NCBI RefSeq assembly: GCF_000348945.1
Contig: NZ_AOCK01000005.1
Span: 1-64,000, forward strand
Source: Paeniglutamicibacter gangotriensis Lz1y
GTDB lineage: Bacteria > Actinomycetota > Actinomycetes > Actinomycetales > Micrococcaceae
Direction: 5' to 3'
Length of the DNA: 64,000 bases
The position numbers and the translations under genes are program-made. The notes below the pieces were generated by a model. That model saw only the letters and a program-made list of their open reading frames with translations, searched no databases and had not been told where the DNA came from. Below, in pieces: positions 37,411-45,977 of the stretch (the stretch's first letter is position 1; each line of letters begins with the position of its first letter).

Positions 37411-39398
37411 GATGCGTTGACCTTTCCGAAAATATCGAGGATTTCCTCGCGGGTGGTGGCGTTTTCCAGCCGTGCCACCTGCGTCTTGTCGGTGAAGACC
37501 CGCGCAATGGAGGACAGGATGGCTAGGTGCTCGTTGTTCATCCCGGCGATGCCGACAACGAACTTGACCTCCTTGCCGTTCCAGTCAATGCCCTCGGGAT
37601 AGCGGATGATCGATACCGCGGAGCTGGCGATGTTGCCCTTGGCTTCGTTGGTTCCGTGCGGGATGGCCAGGAAGTTGCCCATGTAGGTGGACACCGAGGC
37701 CTCGCGGGTGTGCATCGAGGCCACGTACTCCTCGTTGACGGCACCGCGTGCCAGCAGCAGGGCTCCGGCCTCGTCGATGGCAGCATCGCGCGAGGCTGCG
37801 GTGCCGGTGAGTACCACGCTCTCGGCCACCAGCACACCACGGCCCGGAGCAAGATCCTCCTGCGCCGGTTCCGCCACGTGCCTGGCGCTCGTCGAAACCC
37901 CTGCTGCACCAGTTCCGGCTGCTGCAGCAGATGCCGCGCCGGCGGAAACCGACACGGATTCTTCCGGAGCCGAGTTGCGGGTGCGCACCAGCTCCACGAT
38001 TTCGTCATAGCGCGGGCTATTCATGAAGTTATCCACCGCCACGTGCACGGCACTGGCCGTCACCGGCTTGGCACGTGCGGCCAGGTCCTGGTGGGTGACC
38101 ACGATGTCGTAGGTGTCGGTGAGGTTCGCGATGGCCGAGTTGGTGACCTTGACGTCGGTCAGTCCGGCCTTCTTGAACATATTGCGCAACACCGAGGCTC
38201 CCATGGCACTCGAGCCCATGCCGGCGTCGCACGCGAAGACCACGTTGTTCACCGGGCCAGCATTCGCATCGGCGGCAAAGGCAAAGCCCACCGAGCTCTT
38301 CTTGCCCTTCATGGCTTCCATCTTGGCCGCTGCCTCGCCCAGCTCGTCACCCTCGGGGGTCTTGGAGATCTTGAGCAGGAACGAACCGATCAGGAAGGAA
38401 ACGACCGTCGCTGCGAGAACCGAGAGCGTGACGCCCAGGTAGCTGTCCGGGGACGTCATGGCGAACACCGCGAAGATGCTGCCCGGGGCGGCGGGGGCCC
38501 GCAAGCCCGCACCGGTGAGCACCAGCATGAAGATCCCGCTCATGCCGCCGCCGATGGCGGCCAAGATCATGATCGGCTTCATCAGGATGTAGGGGAAGTA
38601 GATCTCGTGGATGCCGCCGACAAACTGAATCAGCGCCGCACCCGGGGCCGAGGCCTTGGCCATCCCCTTGCCGAAGATCGCATAGGCCAGCAGAATGCCG
38701 AAGCCCGGGCCGGGGTTGGCCTCAAGCAAGAAGAGGATCGATTTGCCCTGCTCCAGTGCCTGCTCCGTGCCCAGCGGGGTCAGGATGCCGTGGTTGATGG
38801 CATTGTTCAGGAACAGGACCTTGGCCGGTTCAATGAAAATGCTGGTCAGCGGCAGCAGGCCGTTGTTGACCAGGAACTGGACGACGGCTCCGGCACCGTT
38901 GGAGAACGCAACCACCAGCGGGTTGACCAGCACCATGCCAAAGATCGCCATGATCGCCCCGACGATGCCCGAGGAGAAGTTGTCGATCAACATCTCGAAG
39001 CCGGGCTTGATTTTCCCAGCCCACGCGCCGTCGAGCTTCTTCATGACCCAGGCCGAGAGCGGGCCCATGATCATCGCGCCAATGAACATCGGGATGTCGG
39101 CACCGACGATGACGCCCATGGTGGCGATCGCACCGATCACCCCGCCGCGGACCCCGTGGATCATCTTGCCGCCAGTGAAGCCGATCAGCAGCGGCAGCAG
39201 GTAGTTGATCATCGGGCCCACCAGCAACGCAAATTGCTCGTTGGGCAGGAACCCGTCGGGAATGAACAACGCGGTGATCAAGCCCCAAGCGATGAACGCC
39301 CCGATGTTGGGCATGATCATCCCCGAAAGGAAGGTGCCGAACTTCTGCACCCCGACCCGCAAGCCACCGCGGGTGGCAGCCTCAGTTTGTGTTGCCAT
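37407..39398 (-). CDS. mtlA: PTS mannitol transporter subunit IICBA
   Basis: This 663-aa protein takes up and phosphorylates mannitol. The membrane IIC domain covers about residues 15-345. The IIB domain (about 385-475) has the phosphocysteine in VFACDAGMGSSAMGAS, and the IIA domain (about 520-660) has the phosphohistidine His581 in LAIPHGTNEAKG. A Ser/Ala/Gly-rich linker joins IIB to IIA. All three domains on one chain match the E. coli-type MtlA. AGGAAAC precedes the ATG at 39398. It is co-transcribed with mtlD and lies next to a TetR regulator and the ptsI-ptsH genes. Confidence 0.96.
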   Translation of the reverse strand: MATQTEAATRGGLRVGVQKFGTFLSGMIMPNIGAFIAWGLITALFIPDGFLPNEQFALLVGPMINYLLPLLIGFTGGKMIHGVRGGVIGAIATMGVIVGADIPMFIGAMIMGPLSAWVMKKLDGAWAGKIKPGFEMLIDNFSSGIVGAIMAIFGMVLVNPLVVAFSNGAGAVVQFLVNNGLLPLTSIFIEPAKVLFLNNAINHGILTPLGTEQALEQGKSILFLLEANPGPGFGILLAYAIFGKGMAKASAPGAALIQFVGGIHEIYFPYILMKPIMILAAIGGGMSGIFMLVLTGAGLRAPAAPGSIFAVFAMTSPDSYLGVTLSVLAATVVSFLIGSFLLKISKTPEGDELGEAAAKMEAMKGKKSSVGFAFAADANAGPVNNVVFACDAGMGSSAMGASVLRNMFKKAGLTDVKVTNSAIANLTDTYDIVVTHQDLAARAKPVTASAVHVAVDNFMNSPRYDEIVELVRTRNSAPEESVSVSAGAASAAAAGTGAAGVSTSARHVAEPAQEDLAPGRGVLVAESVVLTGTAASRDAAIDEAGALLLARGAVNEEYVASMHTREASVSTYMGNFLAIPHGTNEAKGNIASSAVSIIRYPEGIDWNGKEVKFVVGIAGMNNEHLAILSSIARVFTDKTQVARLENATTREEILDIFGKVNAS

Positions 39399-39458
39399 GA
39401 TGTTTCCTAATCGTTGGTCCTGCAGCGTCGCAGGGAAGGAACGGACGAGTATTCATTC

Positions 39459-40181
39459 TCAAGAATCCTTTGAGATGCGATGGAGCCATTCAAGGAACAT
39501 CTTCATCTCGGTGTTGGAAAGCTGTTGCGGGTTGGAAGATTCCAGCGCGGCGTTCAATGCGATCGCCGCCACGACCACCGATGAGGTTTCCACCGGTGTC
39601 GCCGAGTCGGCGATGCCTGCATCCGACGACACTGCGGTGATCACCGCGTCACGGGTCATATCGGAGAGCTCGAAGTTGCGCTCGGTCTCGGGTTCGGAAA
39701 TGAGCATCAGGGTGACCCCGATGTTCGCCGCCAGAATGCTGCGCACCGCGTCGGCCGGGGGCACGTTCAGGTGCCCGGACTCCGCGGCTCGATCAATCTT
39801 TTCGCGCAGCAGCGCCTCGGCCTCCGAGACCCTGTTCGAGCGGTTTCCGGGACGCACCTTGCCGAACATCACCAGATAAAGGTGCGGTTGCTCGATGCCG
39901 AAGCGCACATGTTGGTCCCACATGCTCCGTACATCATCAAGCGGTTTGCCGGTGGGGGCGAGGTCCATTTCGCTGGCCACATACTGTTCGAATCCCACGG
40001 CTACCACCGCGTCGAACAGTCCTTCTTTGTCCCCAAAGTGGTGGTACAGCGTTGGCGCCGTGACCCCTGCCAGCTCGGTGATCTTCCGGGTCGAAACCGG
40101 TGCCCCGTCAGAATTCGCCAAGAGTTCGACCGCTGCCTGCAGCAATCGTTCCCTCGGCGGAAGCTGGATGTCTAGACTCAT
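39459..40181 (-). CDS. TetR-family transcriptional regulator
   Basis: This 240-aa protein has a typical TetR N-terminal helix-turn-helix: RERLLQAAVELLANSDG, then VSTRKITELAGVTAPTLYHHFGDKEGLFDAVV (about residues 27-60). The remaining 180 residues are the ligand-binding and dimer domain. It lies 60 nt upstream of mtlA on the same strand and diverges from ptsI. A perfect palindrome sits 18 bp before its start. Control of the mannitol and general PTS genes is inferred from position; the ligand is unknown. Confidence 0.92.
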   Translation of the reverse strand: MSLDIQLPPRERLLQAAVELLANSDGAPVSTRKITELAGVTAPTLYHHFGDKEGLFDAVVAVGFEQYVASEMDLAPTGKPLDDVRSMWDQHVRFGIEQPHLYLVMFGKVRPGNRSNRVSEAEALLREKIDRAAESGHLNVPPADAVRSILAANIGVTLMLISEPETERNFELSDMTRDAVITAVSSDAGIADSATPVETSSVVVAAIALNAALESSNPQQLSNTEMKMFLEWLHRISKDS

Positions 40182-40199
40182 GGCTGCTACCCTAGCACC

Positions 40200-40214
40200 T
40201 ATAGCATTGCTATA
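40200..40214. promoter_or_regulatory. TetR-type palindrome in the tetR-ptsI intergenic region
   Basis: TATAGC-ATT-GCTATA is a perfect 6-bp inverted repeat with a 3-bp centre, located 19-33 bp upstream of the tetR start, where it would overlap that gene's promoter. Probably the regulator's own operator. ptsI starts 104 bp further on the other strand. Confidence 0.6.
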
Positions 40215-40318
40215 TGAAGAGGATCACAACTTGAGTTTATGCTCGAGTCCAAGCGTGATCTACGGCTGCATCGCGCAACGGACAACCCAAGAGCAACCCA
40301 TGGGATCGAGGAACTCAA

Positions 40319-42004
40319 GTGAACAACTTCTCAGGAGTGGGCGTTATGCCCGGTCGCGTCATCGGCAACATCCGGCATATGCCGCCGGCGCTGGCCGAAC
40401 CCCCGGTCGGTGAGCAGCTCTCGGATTCGGTCACTGCGGCCCAAGCCATCGCCGGGCTGAAGGAAGCCGCCGCAACTGTACAGTCTGATCTGCGCACCCG
40501 CGCCGCCACCGCCAGCCCGGAGGCCAAGGCCGTGCTTGATGCCACCGCCCAGATGGCCACCGATTCCATGCTGCTCAAGGGCGCCAACAAACTCATCAAC
40601 ACCGGACTTTCAGCCGAGCGCAGCATCTGGGAGTCGGGCGAGACCGTCGCCCAGATGCTGATCACCCTCGGCGGATACATGGCCGAACGCGCCACCGACG
40701 TGCTCGATGTCCGAGCGCGCATCGTCGCCGCGCTGCGCGGGGTCCCGGCCCCCGGAATCCCCGACTCCGCCGACCCTTTCATCCTGGTCGCCGAGGACCT
40801 GGCCCCGGCAGACACCGCCACCCTAGATCCTGCCAAGGTCATCGCGCTGCTGACCACCGGCGGCGGACCGCAGTCACACACAGCCATCATCGCCCGGGCC
40901 ATGGGATTGACAGCGATCGTGGCGGCCAAGGGGCTGCAGGCCTTGGATGCCGGCACCGAGGTGTTCGTCGACGGCGCCGCAGGCATCATTTCCACCTCCC
41001 CGGGAGAATCCGAACGCGCCGCCGTCGCCACCTGGCTGAAGAACGCGGAGGCACTCTCGGTCTTTGACGGCAACGGAGTGCTGGCCGACGGACACTTGGT
41101 CCCGCTGCTGGCAAATGTCGGAGGCGGCAAGGACGCCGTGAAGGCCGCAGCCGCCGGCGCCCAGGGCGTCGGGTTGCTACGCACCGAGTTCTGCTTCCTG
41201 GGCCGCGAAACCGAGCCAACCATCGAGGAACAGGTCACCGAGTACAAGGCCGTGTTCGACGCCTTCGGATCCAAGAAGGTAGTGGTGCGCACGCTGGATG
41301 CCGGCGCCGACAAACCGCTGCCCTTCCTCACCGACGCCTCGGAGCCCAACCCTGCCCTGGGTGTGCGCGGCTACCGAACCGACACCACCTCCCCCGGCGT
41401 ACTGGCCCGCCAACTGTCGGCCATCGCCACCGCATCCGAAGGATCCGAGGCCGAAGTCTGGGTCATGGCCCCGATGATTTCCACCCCGGCCGAGGCCGGT
41501 GACTTCGCCGCAATGTGCGCCGAGGCAGGACTGTCCACCCCTGGGGTGATGGTCGAGGTCCCCTCTGCAGCGGTGAGCTCCGAAGCCATCCTGGGCCAGG
41601 TTTCCTTCGCTTCTCTGGGCACCAACGACCTGACGCAATACACCATGGCCGCAGACCGGCAGCTCGGCCCGCTGGCCGCGTTGAACAACCCCTGGCAACC
41701 GGCGGTGCTGCGCCTGATCCAGCTGACCGTGGAAGGCTCCCTCGCCGAGGGCAACAACAAGCCCGTGGGAGTATGCGGCGAGGCGGCCGCCGACCCGGCA
41801 CTGGCCGTGGTGCTGGTGGGCCTGGGTGTCTCGACACTGTCAATGTCCGCACGTTCACTGGCCGCGGTGGCCGCGGTGCTCAAGACCGTCACGCTTCAAC
41901 GCGCCGGAGAATTGGCCAAGCTGGCCTTGGCCGAGCCGAGCGCGGAATCGGCCCGCGCAGCGGTGCGCGAGGCTTTGCCCACCCTGGCCGAGTTGGGCCT
42001 CTAA
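40319..42004 (+). CDS. ptsI: PTS enzyme I (phosphoenolpyruvate-protein phosphotransferase)
   Basis: This 561-aa cytoplasmic enzyme passes phosphate from PEP to HPr. The active-site histidine is His187 in GGGPQSHTAIIARAMG. The PEP-binding TIM-barrel domain contains LLRTEFCFLGRE (about 280), RTLDAGADKPLPFL and the loop FASLGTNDLTQYTMAADR near residue 440. The start is a GTG at 40319 with GAGGAA upstream. Length is normal. The ptsH gene follows after 84 nt; the mannitol EII genes are divergent on the other side of the tetR gene. Confidence 0.96.
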   Translation: MNNFSGVGVMPGRVIGNIRHMPPALAEPPVGEQLSDSVTAAQAIAGLKEAAATVQSDLRTRAATASPEAKAVLDATAQMATDSMLLKGANKLINTGLSAERSIWESGETVAQMLITLGGYMAERATDVLDVRARIVAALRGVPAPGIPDSADPFILVAEDLAPADTATLDPAKVIALLTTGGGPQSHTAIIARAMGLTAIVAAKGLQALDAGTEVFVDGAAGIISTSPGESERAAVATWLKNAEALSVFDGNGVLADGHLVPLLANVGGGKDAVKAAAAGAQGVGLLRTEFCFLGRETEPTIEEQVTEYKAVFDAFGSKKVVVRTLDAGADKPLPFLTDASEPNPALGVRGYRTDTTSPGVLARQLSAIATASEGSEAEVWVMAPMISTPAEAGDFAAMCAEAGLSTPGVMVEVPSAAVSSEAILGQVSFASLGTNDLTQYTMAADRQLGPLAALNNPWQPAVLRLIQLTVEGSLAEGNNKPVGVCGEAAADPALAVVLVGLGVSTLSMSARSLAAVAAVLKTVTLQRAGELAKLALAEPSAESARAAVREALPTLAELGL

Positions 42005-42088
42005 CCACCACCGGCTCCGCACCGTAGGATTGTTCCTACCTGCCCGTCTACAGCTTTCCCACACATCGTCGTATACAGGAGAAAACAC

Positions 42089-42367
42089 ATGTCTGAACGT
42101 CTTGCCACCATTGCCAGCGCCTCCGGCCTGCATGCCCGTCCCGCCGCACTCTTTGCCGAGGCCGCAGGTGCCCTGGACATCGAGGTCACCATCGCACCCA
42201 AGGGCGCTCCGGAAGACGACGCGCTCGATGCCTCAAGCATCCTCTCGCTGATGACCCTGGGCGCGGCCAAGGGCGACGAAGTGGTGCTGCGTGCATCCGG
42301 CGACGGCGCCGAAGCGGCGCTGGATTCCCTGGTAACCTTGCTGGAAACGGACCTGGACGCCGTCTAA
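42089..42367 (+). CDS. ptsH: Phosphocarrier protein HPr
   Basis: This 92-aa HPr has the phosphorylated histidine at His15 (ASGLHARPAA). The region equivalent to the regulatory serine reads ASSILSLMTLG, with serines at 49-50. AGGAGA precedes the ATG. It receives phosphate from enzyme I and delivers it to EIIA domains such as that of MtlA. It is followed by a clear hairpin, so ptsI-ptsH form one unit. Confidence 0.96.
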   Translation: MSERLATIASASGLHARPAALFAEAAGALDIEVTIAPKGAPEDDALDASSILSLMTLGAAKGDEVVLRASGDGAEAALDSLVTLLETDLDAV

Positions 42368-42388
42368 CCAATCCCTTCGCCTACGCCG

Positions 42389-42430
42389 ATGGCGTGGAGC
42401 TCGAACCTCACCGTTCTGGCTCCACGCCAT
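42389..42430 (+). terminator. Terminator after ptsH
   Basis: A 12-bp perfect stem (42389-42400 with 42419-42430) follows the ptsH stop by 21 nt, with TGTGTTTTGTCTT downstream. The remaining 260 bp to the next gene hold no supported feature. Confidence 0.82.
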
Positions 42431-42687
42431 CTGTGTTTTGTCTTGAGTTCCACTGCCCGCACCTGGTCTTCAGCCGTGGACGGTGCTGCTCTAGCCCGAA
42501 CGCAGCCAGTCCCAGCAGGCGGAGGACCGGTTGCCGCCGTTCAATGCGGGACTGCTGAGCTCTTCCGGCCACCTGCTCGGTCGAGGTACGGTAGCGCCTA
42601 CATGGCACTTCGATCGTGCGTCGACCACTTGGGGACGAGCGTCCTCTGCGGACCGAGCCAATGAATGGTTCAGGTAAGGAACAAGAC

Positions 42688-43395
42688 ATGGAACTGATCT
42701 TTGTTCACGGCGCCTTGGTGCGTGAGGGACAGTGGTGGTGGCAGCGGACCGCAGAGCTGCTCCACGAACACTCCGGGATCCGCAGCAGAGCCATTGCGTT
42801 GCCCTCCTGTGGCGAGGGCGCACCCGAAGAGATTTCCGGCGGCCTGGCTGCCGATGCGGCGGCGCTTCGCCGCGCGCTGGATGAGGTGGACTCCGCCATC
42901 GTTGTCGGCCATTCCTACGGCGGCACCGTGATCGCCGAAGCCGGACACCATCCGGCAGTTGCGCACCTACTCTATATCTCGTCCTATCTGCCCGATATCG
43001 GGCAGTCTCAGGGTGAGATCATGAGCGGTGAGGGCGACCCGGTGTCCATCGGCGACAACGGTGACGGCACGCTGAGTGTGTCCGGCTACGACGCGGCTTC
43101 CTTCGGAGCCCGATTCCTTCAGGACGCGGACGAGTCGACCCAGCAGCAGGCCTGGGCTCGGGTGACCGCACAGGCCTCCGGGGCGTTCATGTCCCCCACG
43201 AGTGCCGCCGGCTGGGAGGGAGTCGATTCGACGTACATCATCTGCGGCCAAGATCGCAGCACGTCGGTCGAGTTGCAACGTTTCCATGCGAACCGAGCCA
43301 CACGCTCCGTCGAACTACCGACCGGGCACCACCCGTTTATTTCCCGGCCCGACCTCGTCGTTGAACAAGTTCAAGCGCTACTGCACCGGGGATGA
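42688..43395 (+). CDS. Alpha/beta-fold hydrolase
   Basis: This 235-aa protein has the oxyanion-hole stretch ELIFVHGALVREGQWWWQ near its start, the nucleophile elbow GHSYGGTVIAEAG (Ser about residue 77) and a C-terminal His in GHHPFISRP. It resembles small esterases of the salicylate-esterase/methylesterase-like group. AAGGAA precedes the ATG at 42688; the frame is open to 42616 but has no better start. Substrate unknown. Confidence 0.9.
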   Translation: MELIFVHGALVREGQWWWQRTAELLHEHSGIRSRAIALPSCGEGAPEEISGGLAADAAALRRALDEVDSAIVVGHSYGGTVIAEAGHHPAVAHLLYISSYLPDIGQSQGEIMSGEGDPVSIGDNGDGTLSVSGYDAASFGARFLQDADESTQQQAWARVTAQASGAFMSPTSAAGWEGVDSTYIICGQDRSTSVELQRFHANRATRSVELPTGHHPFISRPDLVVEQVQALLHRG

Positions 43396-43620
43396 GTCAT
43401 CAAGGCCCGGTGGATTCCGGCCGCCGGAAATATTGCAGCCTGCCGGTCTCGATCCCGAACAGACCAGCGACCGATTGTGGGCGAGCGTGGGGCCGATGCT
43501 CCAAGAAGCATGCCCTTGGATCACCTCACCGCAGGTTCGTGGCCCATCGATTGATCACACCGAGGGCCCACGGCGCCGGAGAATATGATCCTTCGTGACG
43601 ACCTTGACCGGGACGGAACT

Positions 43621-43995
43621 CTAGATTTTGAGGTCTTCCCATTCGAAAGTGGTCACGGTTCCGTTTTCCCAATCTTGGCGCAGGATCGAGTAAGCAATGA
43701 AAGCGACATGACCACCGTCGTTGGTGGGCCATCCCAATCGGGAGTGTGCTTCCTTGAGGAAGCCGGCGCGGAGGAAGGTCTTGCGCATGGCGATGTTGTC
43801 TTCGCGCGTTTGCCCTTCGAAACGGAGCGTATTGGGCATCGTCTTGAAAACCATGTCGCAGAGCGCACGCAGCACTTCCACTCCCGCACCTTTGCCACGC
43901 TGGGACTCGTCCAAACGCAGGTCAAAGAGCGGGGAATCATCTTCCTCTAAATCCTCCAGCGCGGCCAGACCGAGACGTTGTTCGTCCCGCAGCAC
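43621..43995 (-). CDS. GNAT acetyltransferase with unresolved or lost start
   Basis: From the only ordinary start (GTG at 43995) this gives 124 aa, with acetyl-CoA motif LDESQRGKGAGVEVLRAL and a conserved-looking RFEGQTREDNIAMRKTFLRAGF block. The same frame is open upstream to 44142 and reads as protein (SDLKQFPFHVQP, then ENEHFWNEDTQGYWVLRDEQ). The second segment continues directly into the GNAT core, so the true N-terminus lies upstream. No ATG, GTG or TTG occurs in those 49 codons. Either the gene starts at a rare codon, or a point change or frameshift has broken the start and this is a young pseudogene. Acceptor unknown. Confidence 0.6.
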   Translation of the reverse strand: MLRDEQRLGLAALEDLEEDDSPLFDLRLDESQRGKGAGVEVLRALCDMVFKTMPNTLRFEGQTREDNIAMRKTFLRAGFLKEAHSRLGWPTNDGGHVAFIAYSILRQDWENGTVTTFEWEDLKI

Positions 43996-44224
43996 CCAAT
44001 AGCCTTGGGTGTCTTCGTTCCAGAAATGTTCGTTTTCAATTTTCGTCCGAGTTTCGGCGGCCTGCGGGGCGGGCTGGACGTGGAAGGGAAACTGTTTGAG
44101 GTCAGAAAGCCGATAATTTCTTCGGCAACGATGGCTGTCCCGCTAGCAGAACCTTGTCGGGACACCAGGGCAGGTAGTGGTCCATAGCCGGTCACAGTGA
44201 TTGAAAAGCGTTTCGGCCGAGGTT

Positions 44225-44533
44225 CTAGTTTCTTGGAACTTCTTCGAGGTGGAATGGGCTGTGGTTCAGCACGCCGTTGCGAGCCGACAGCACTGTCTCA
44301 CGGTCATTGCTCAGCGTGACAGTCCTCAGCGATACTCCCAAGACACCGCTAGTTCCTCGATATCGGATACCTGCACCGAGAATATGGTCACCGGCTTCCA
44401 CGTTGCCTGTCCAGGGAGCATCCCAATTGGCGAGGTATTCGGTTCCATCGATATGCACGATTGGTCGGGCAAATACCCGGAGGAACATTGAGGAAAGCCA
44501 GTGTGAGCGCACCATGATTTTCAGGGAAGCCAT
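44225..44533 (-). CDS. Hypothetical protein, about 102 aa
   Basis: From the ATG at 44533 (MASLKIMVRSHWLSSMFLRVF) this protein has a short basic N-terminus followed by a beta-rich domain: PIVHIDGTEYLANW, then VEAGDHILGAGIRYRG. The 'hDGxE...G.H.l' pattern recalls small bacterial beta-sandwich proteins of the PEGA/DUF2846 kind. I cannot name a family. The frame extends to 44641 with unlikely sequence. Codon bias is weaker than in the core genes, as in the neighbouring unknown genes. Confidence 0.5.
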   Translation of the reverse strand: MASLKIMVRSHWLSSMFLRVFARPIVHIDGTEYLANWDAPWTGNVEAGDHILGAGIRYRGTSGVLGVSLRTVTLSNDRETVLSARNGVLNHSPFHLEEVPRN

Positions 44534-44887
44534 ACCCACAGCGTATCCAACCCCGCGCAAGTGCGAAGCTGGGAACATCAGCGGACATCGAACATACGAG
44601 TTCCCCTGGTTGGTCCCGGCGCGAGTGTCCAGAAGAAACAAATGGACACGGAGGTTTGCGAGATATCCGGTGGGAAGGAGTCGGCGCTATCTGGCCTCAT
44701 CCGGAGAATTCGGGACCGTCCCGGCATCCGCGCTTCGTCAGCGTGTAGGTAGTTCCGTGGCGAACGATCTGCGAATCTTTCAGGGCTTAGCCCGGTGACG
44801 CACTTACGAGCGTTCCGAGTCTGCACGTGCCGGTCGGTTAGCAGCAGGCCAGCTAGTCTCGAGGGCTCTCACCGTGGCAATAAAAAG

Positions 44888-45667
44888 TTATAGCAGGAAG
44901 TTCTGGATTGCTTCCACGACGCGTGTTCCGACGAATTCAAGACCAAATACGAGCACGCAGAAGCCCAATGCCAGGGCCATGAGCAGGGCGAGGATTATAA
45001 CGACGGAATCCAGAAGTCCACGTAACTTTTCTGGCATCGGGGCTTTGGAAGCAGCGTCTTTAGCGCTTCGTTTCTTCGACCCGTCTAATTCGACGGTGCT
45101 GCTCCTTGGGCCAGCGCCCCTGGACCTTCTCCGCCGTGACATGATTACTCGCGCCAACCAGACAGCTAACCAGATGCAGGTTGCCACCACGAGTACGCTG
45201 ACATAGATTCCGACAACTCCAGCATCAGTCGGCAGCAAGCGCTTGAGCATCATCGTTGGCTGATTATCGGAGCGTTCCTCGGGTTTGTATGTCACCAAGA
45301 CTGTTGAGCCAACTTCCACCGTGTCCCACAGCTCCCTGGGCAACGCGACATTGCTGGCGTGTTCCTCAGCGTGCTTGGGTGGAGTAAAGGTGTAGTCAAT
45401 CAGGAATTTTTCAGTCGTTCCTCTGTCAGAAGGTATGACTTTGCTGTGGTGCTTGGTGATTGTTGCAGTTGCTTGTATTCCGGTCTGTGTGAGCTCTTTT
45501 TTCTCGACAATCGTTGCGATCAGTCCAAGGCTTTGCCACAGAACCAGCGCCACCAACACCGTTACAGCCATCGAAGTGAGAAGGACGGACGCGATTTCAC
45601 CTCGTCGCGCCTTATCTGGGGGCTCGCTCCGCCTCGACTTCGTTGGGGTGGGGATAGAGGCGTTCAT
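44888..45667 (-). CDS. DUF3592-type membrane protein
   Basis: This 259-aa protein has a charged N-terminus, a membrane helix (about residues 27-52), an extracytoplasmic beta-rich domain (about 58-145) with ATATITKHHSKVIPSD and VLVTYKPEERSDNQP, a second helix (about 147-172), a basic loop (RRRRSRGAGPRS) and one or two C-terminal helices. The extracytoplasmic domain matches the DUF3592 pattern (a 'tgtItkv....d....v.Y.p.nP' type domain). Function unknown. The ATG at 45667 lacks a strong ribosome binding site. Confidence 0.65.
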   Translation of the reverse strand: MNASIPTPTKSRRSEPPDKARRGEIASVLLTSMAVTVLVALVLWQSLGLIATIVEKKELTQTGIQATATITKHHSKVIPSDRGTTEKFLIDYTFTPPKHAEEHASNVALPRELWDTVEVGSTVLVTYKPEERSDNQPTMMLKRLLPTDAGVVGIYVSVLVVATCIWLAVWLARVIMSRRRRSRGAGPRSSTVELDGSKKRSAKDAASKAPMPEKLRGLLDSVVIILALLMALALGFCVLVFGLEFVGTRVVEAIQNFLL

Positions 45668-45977
45668 CGTTGGGGAACCTTGATCAATTCTTTGTAGAGC
45701 TTCGTTGGTGCACCGGGACCAAACGGCAAAGTCCAGGTTCAGCGGCTGGTTGAGTTGGCTTTGCGGGCAGCAATGACGCCGTCCCGCGTTCCTGCCCTAA
45801 TGCTCCGGTACAGCGAGTCACGAAGATGGCAACAAATGCGGCGGCAAGAACACCTTTCATTTGCACTGCCGGCGTAGATTACTGCCCGGAATCGAACGAT
45901 GCAACCCTACTCTAGGCACACAGCCAACCACCCAAAGCTTCCGCAGGTCCCCCTCTTGGCGTTAGATGCTCTCTCCG
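45668..45977. other. Intergenic region without a supported gene
   Basis: About 310 bp between the DUF3592-type gene and the end of the ABC exporter gene. A 58-60-codon minus-strand frame with a signal-peptide-like start (about 45684-45866) is the only candidate and is too weak to call. Confidence 0.45.

Noticed and set aside
37527-39410. Open frame of about 627 codons on the plus strand
   Set aside because: Antisense shadow of mtlA, with low-complexity His/Arg/Gln-rich sequence and no domain.
45684-45866. Minus-strand frame of about 60 codons with signal-peptide-like start
   Set aside because: No ribosome binding site, no proper lipobox and an unstructured tail; too weak to call.
45880-45920. 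tRNA-like TTCGATTCC segment on the minus strand
   Set aside because: No matching T-stem, acceptor or anticodon arms could be built around it.
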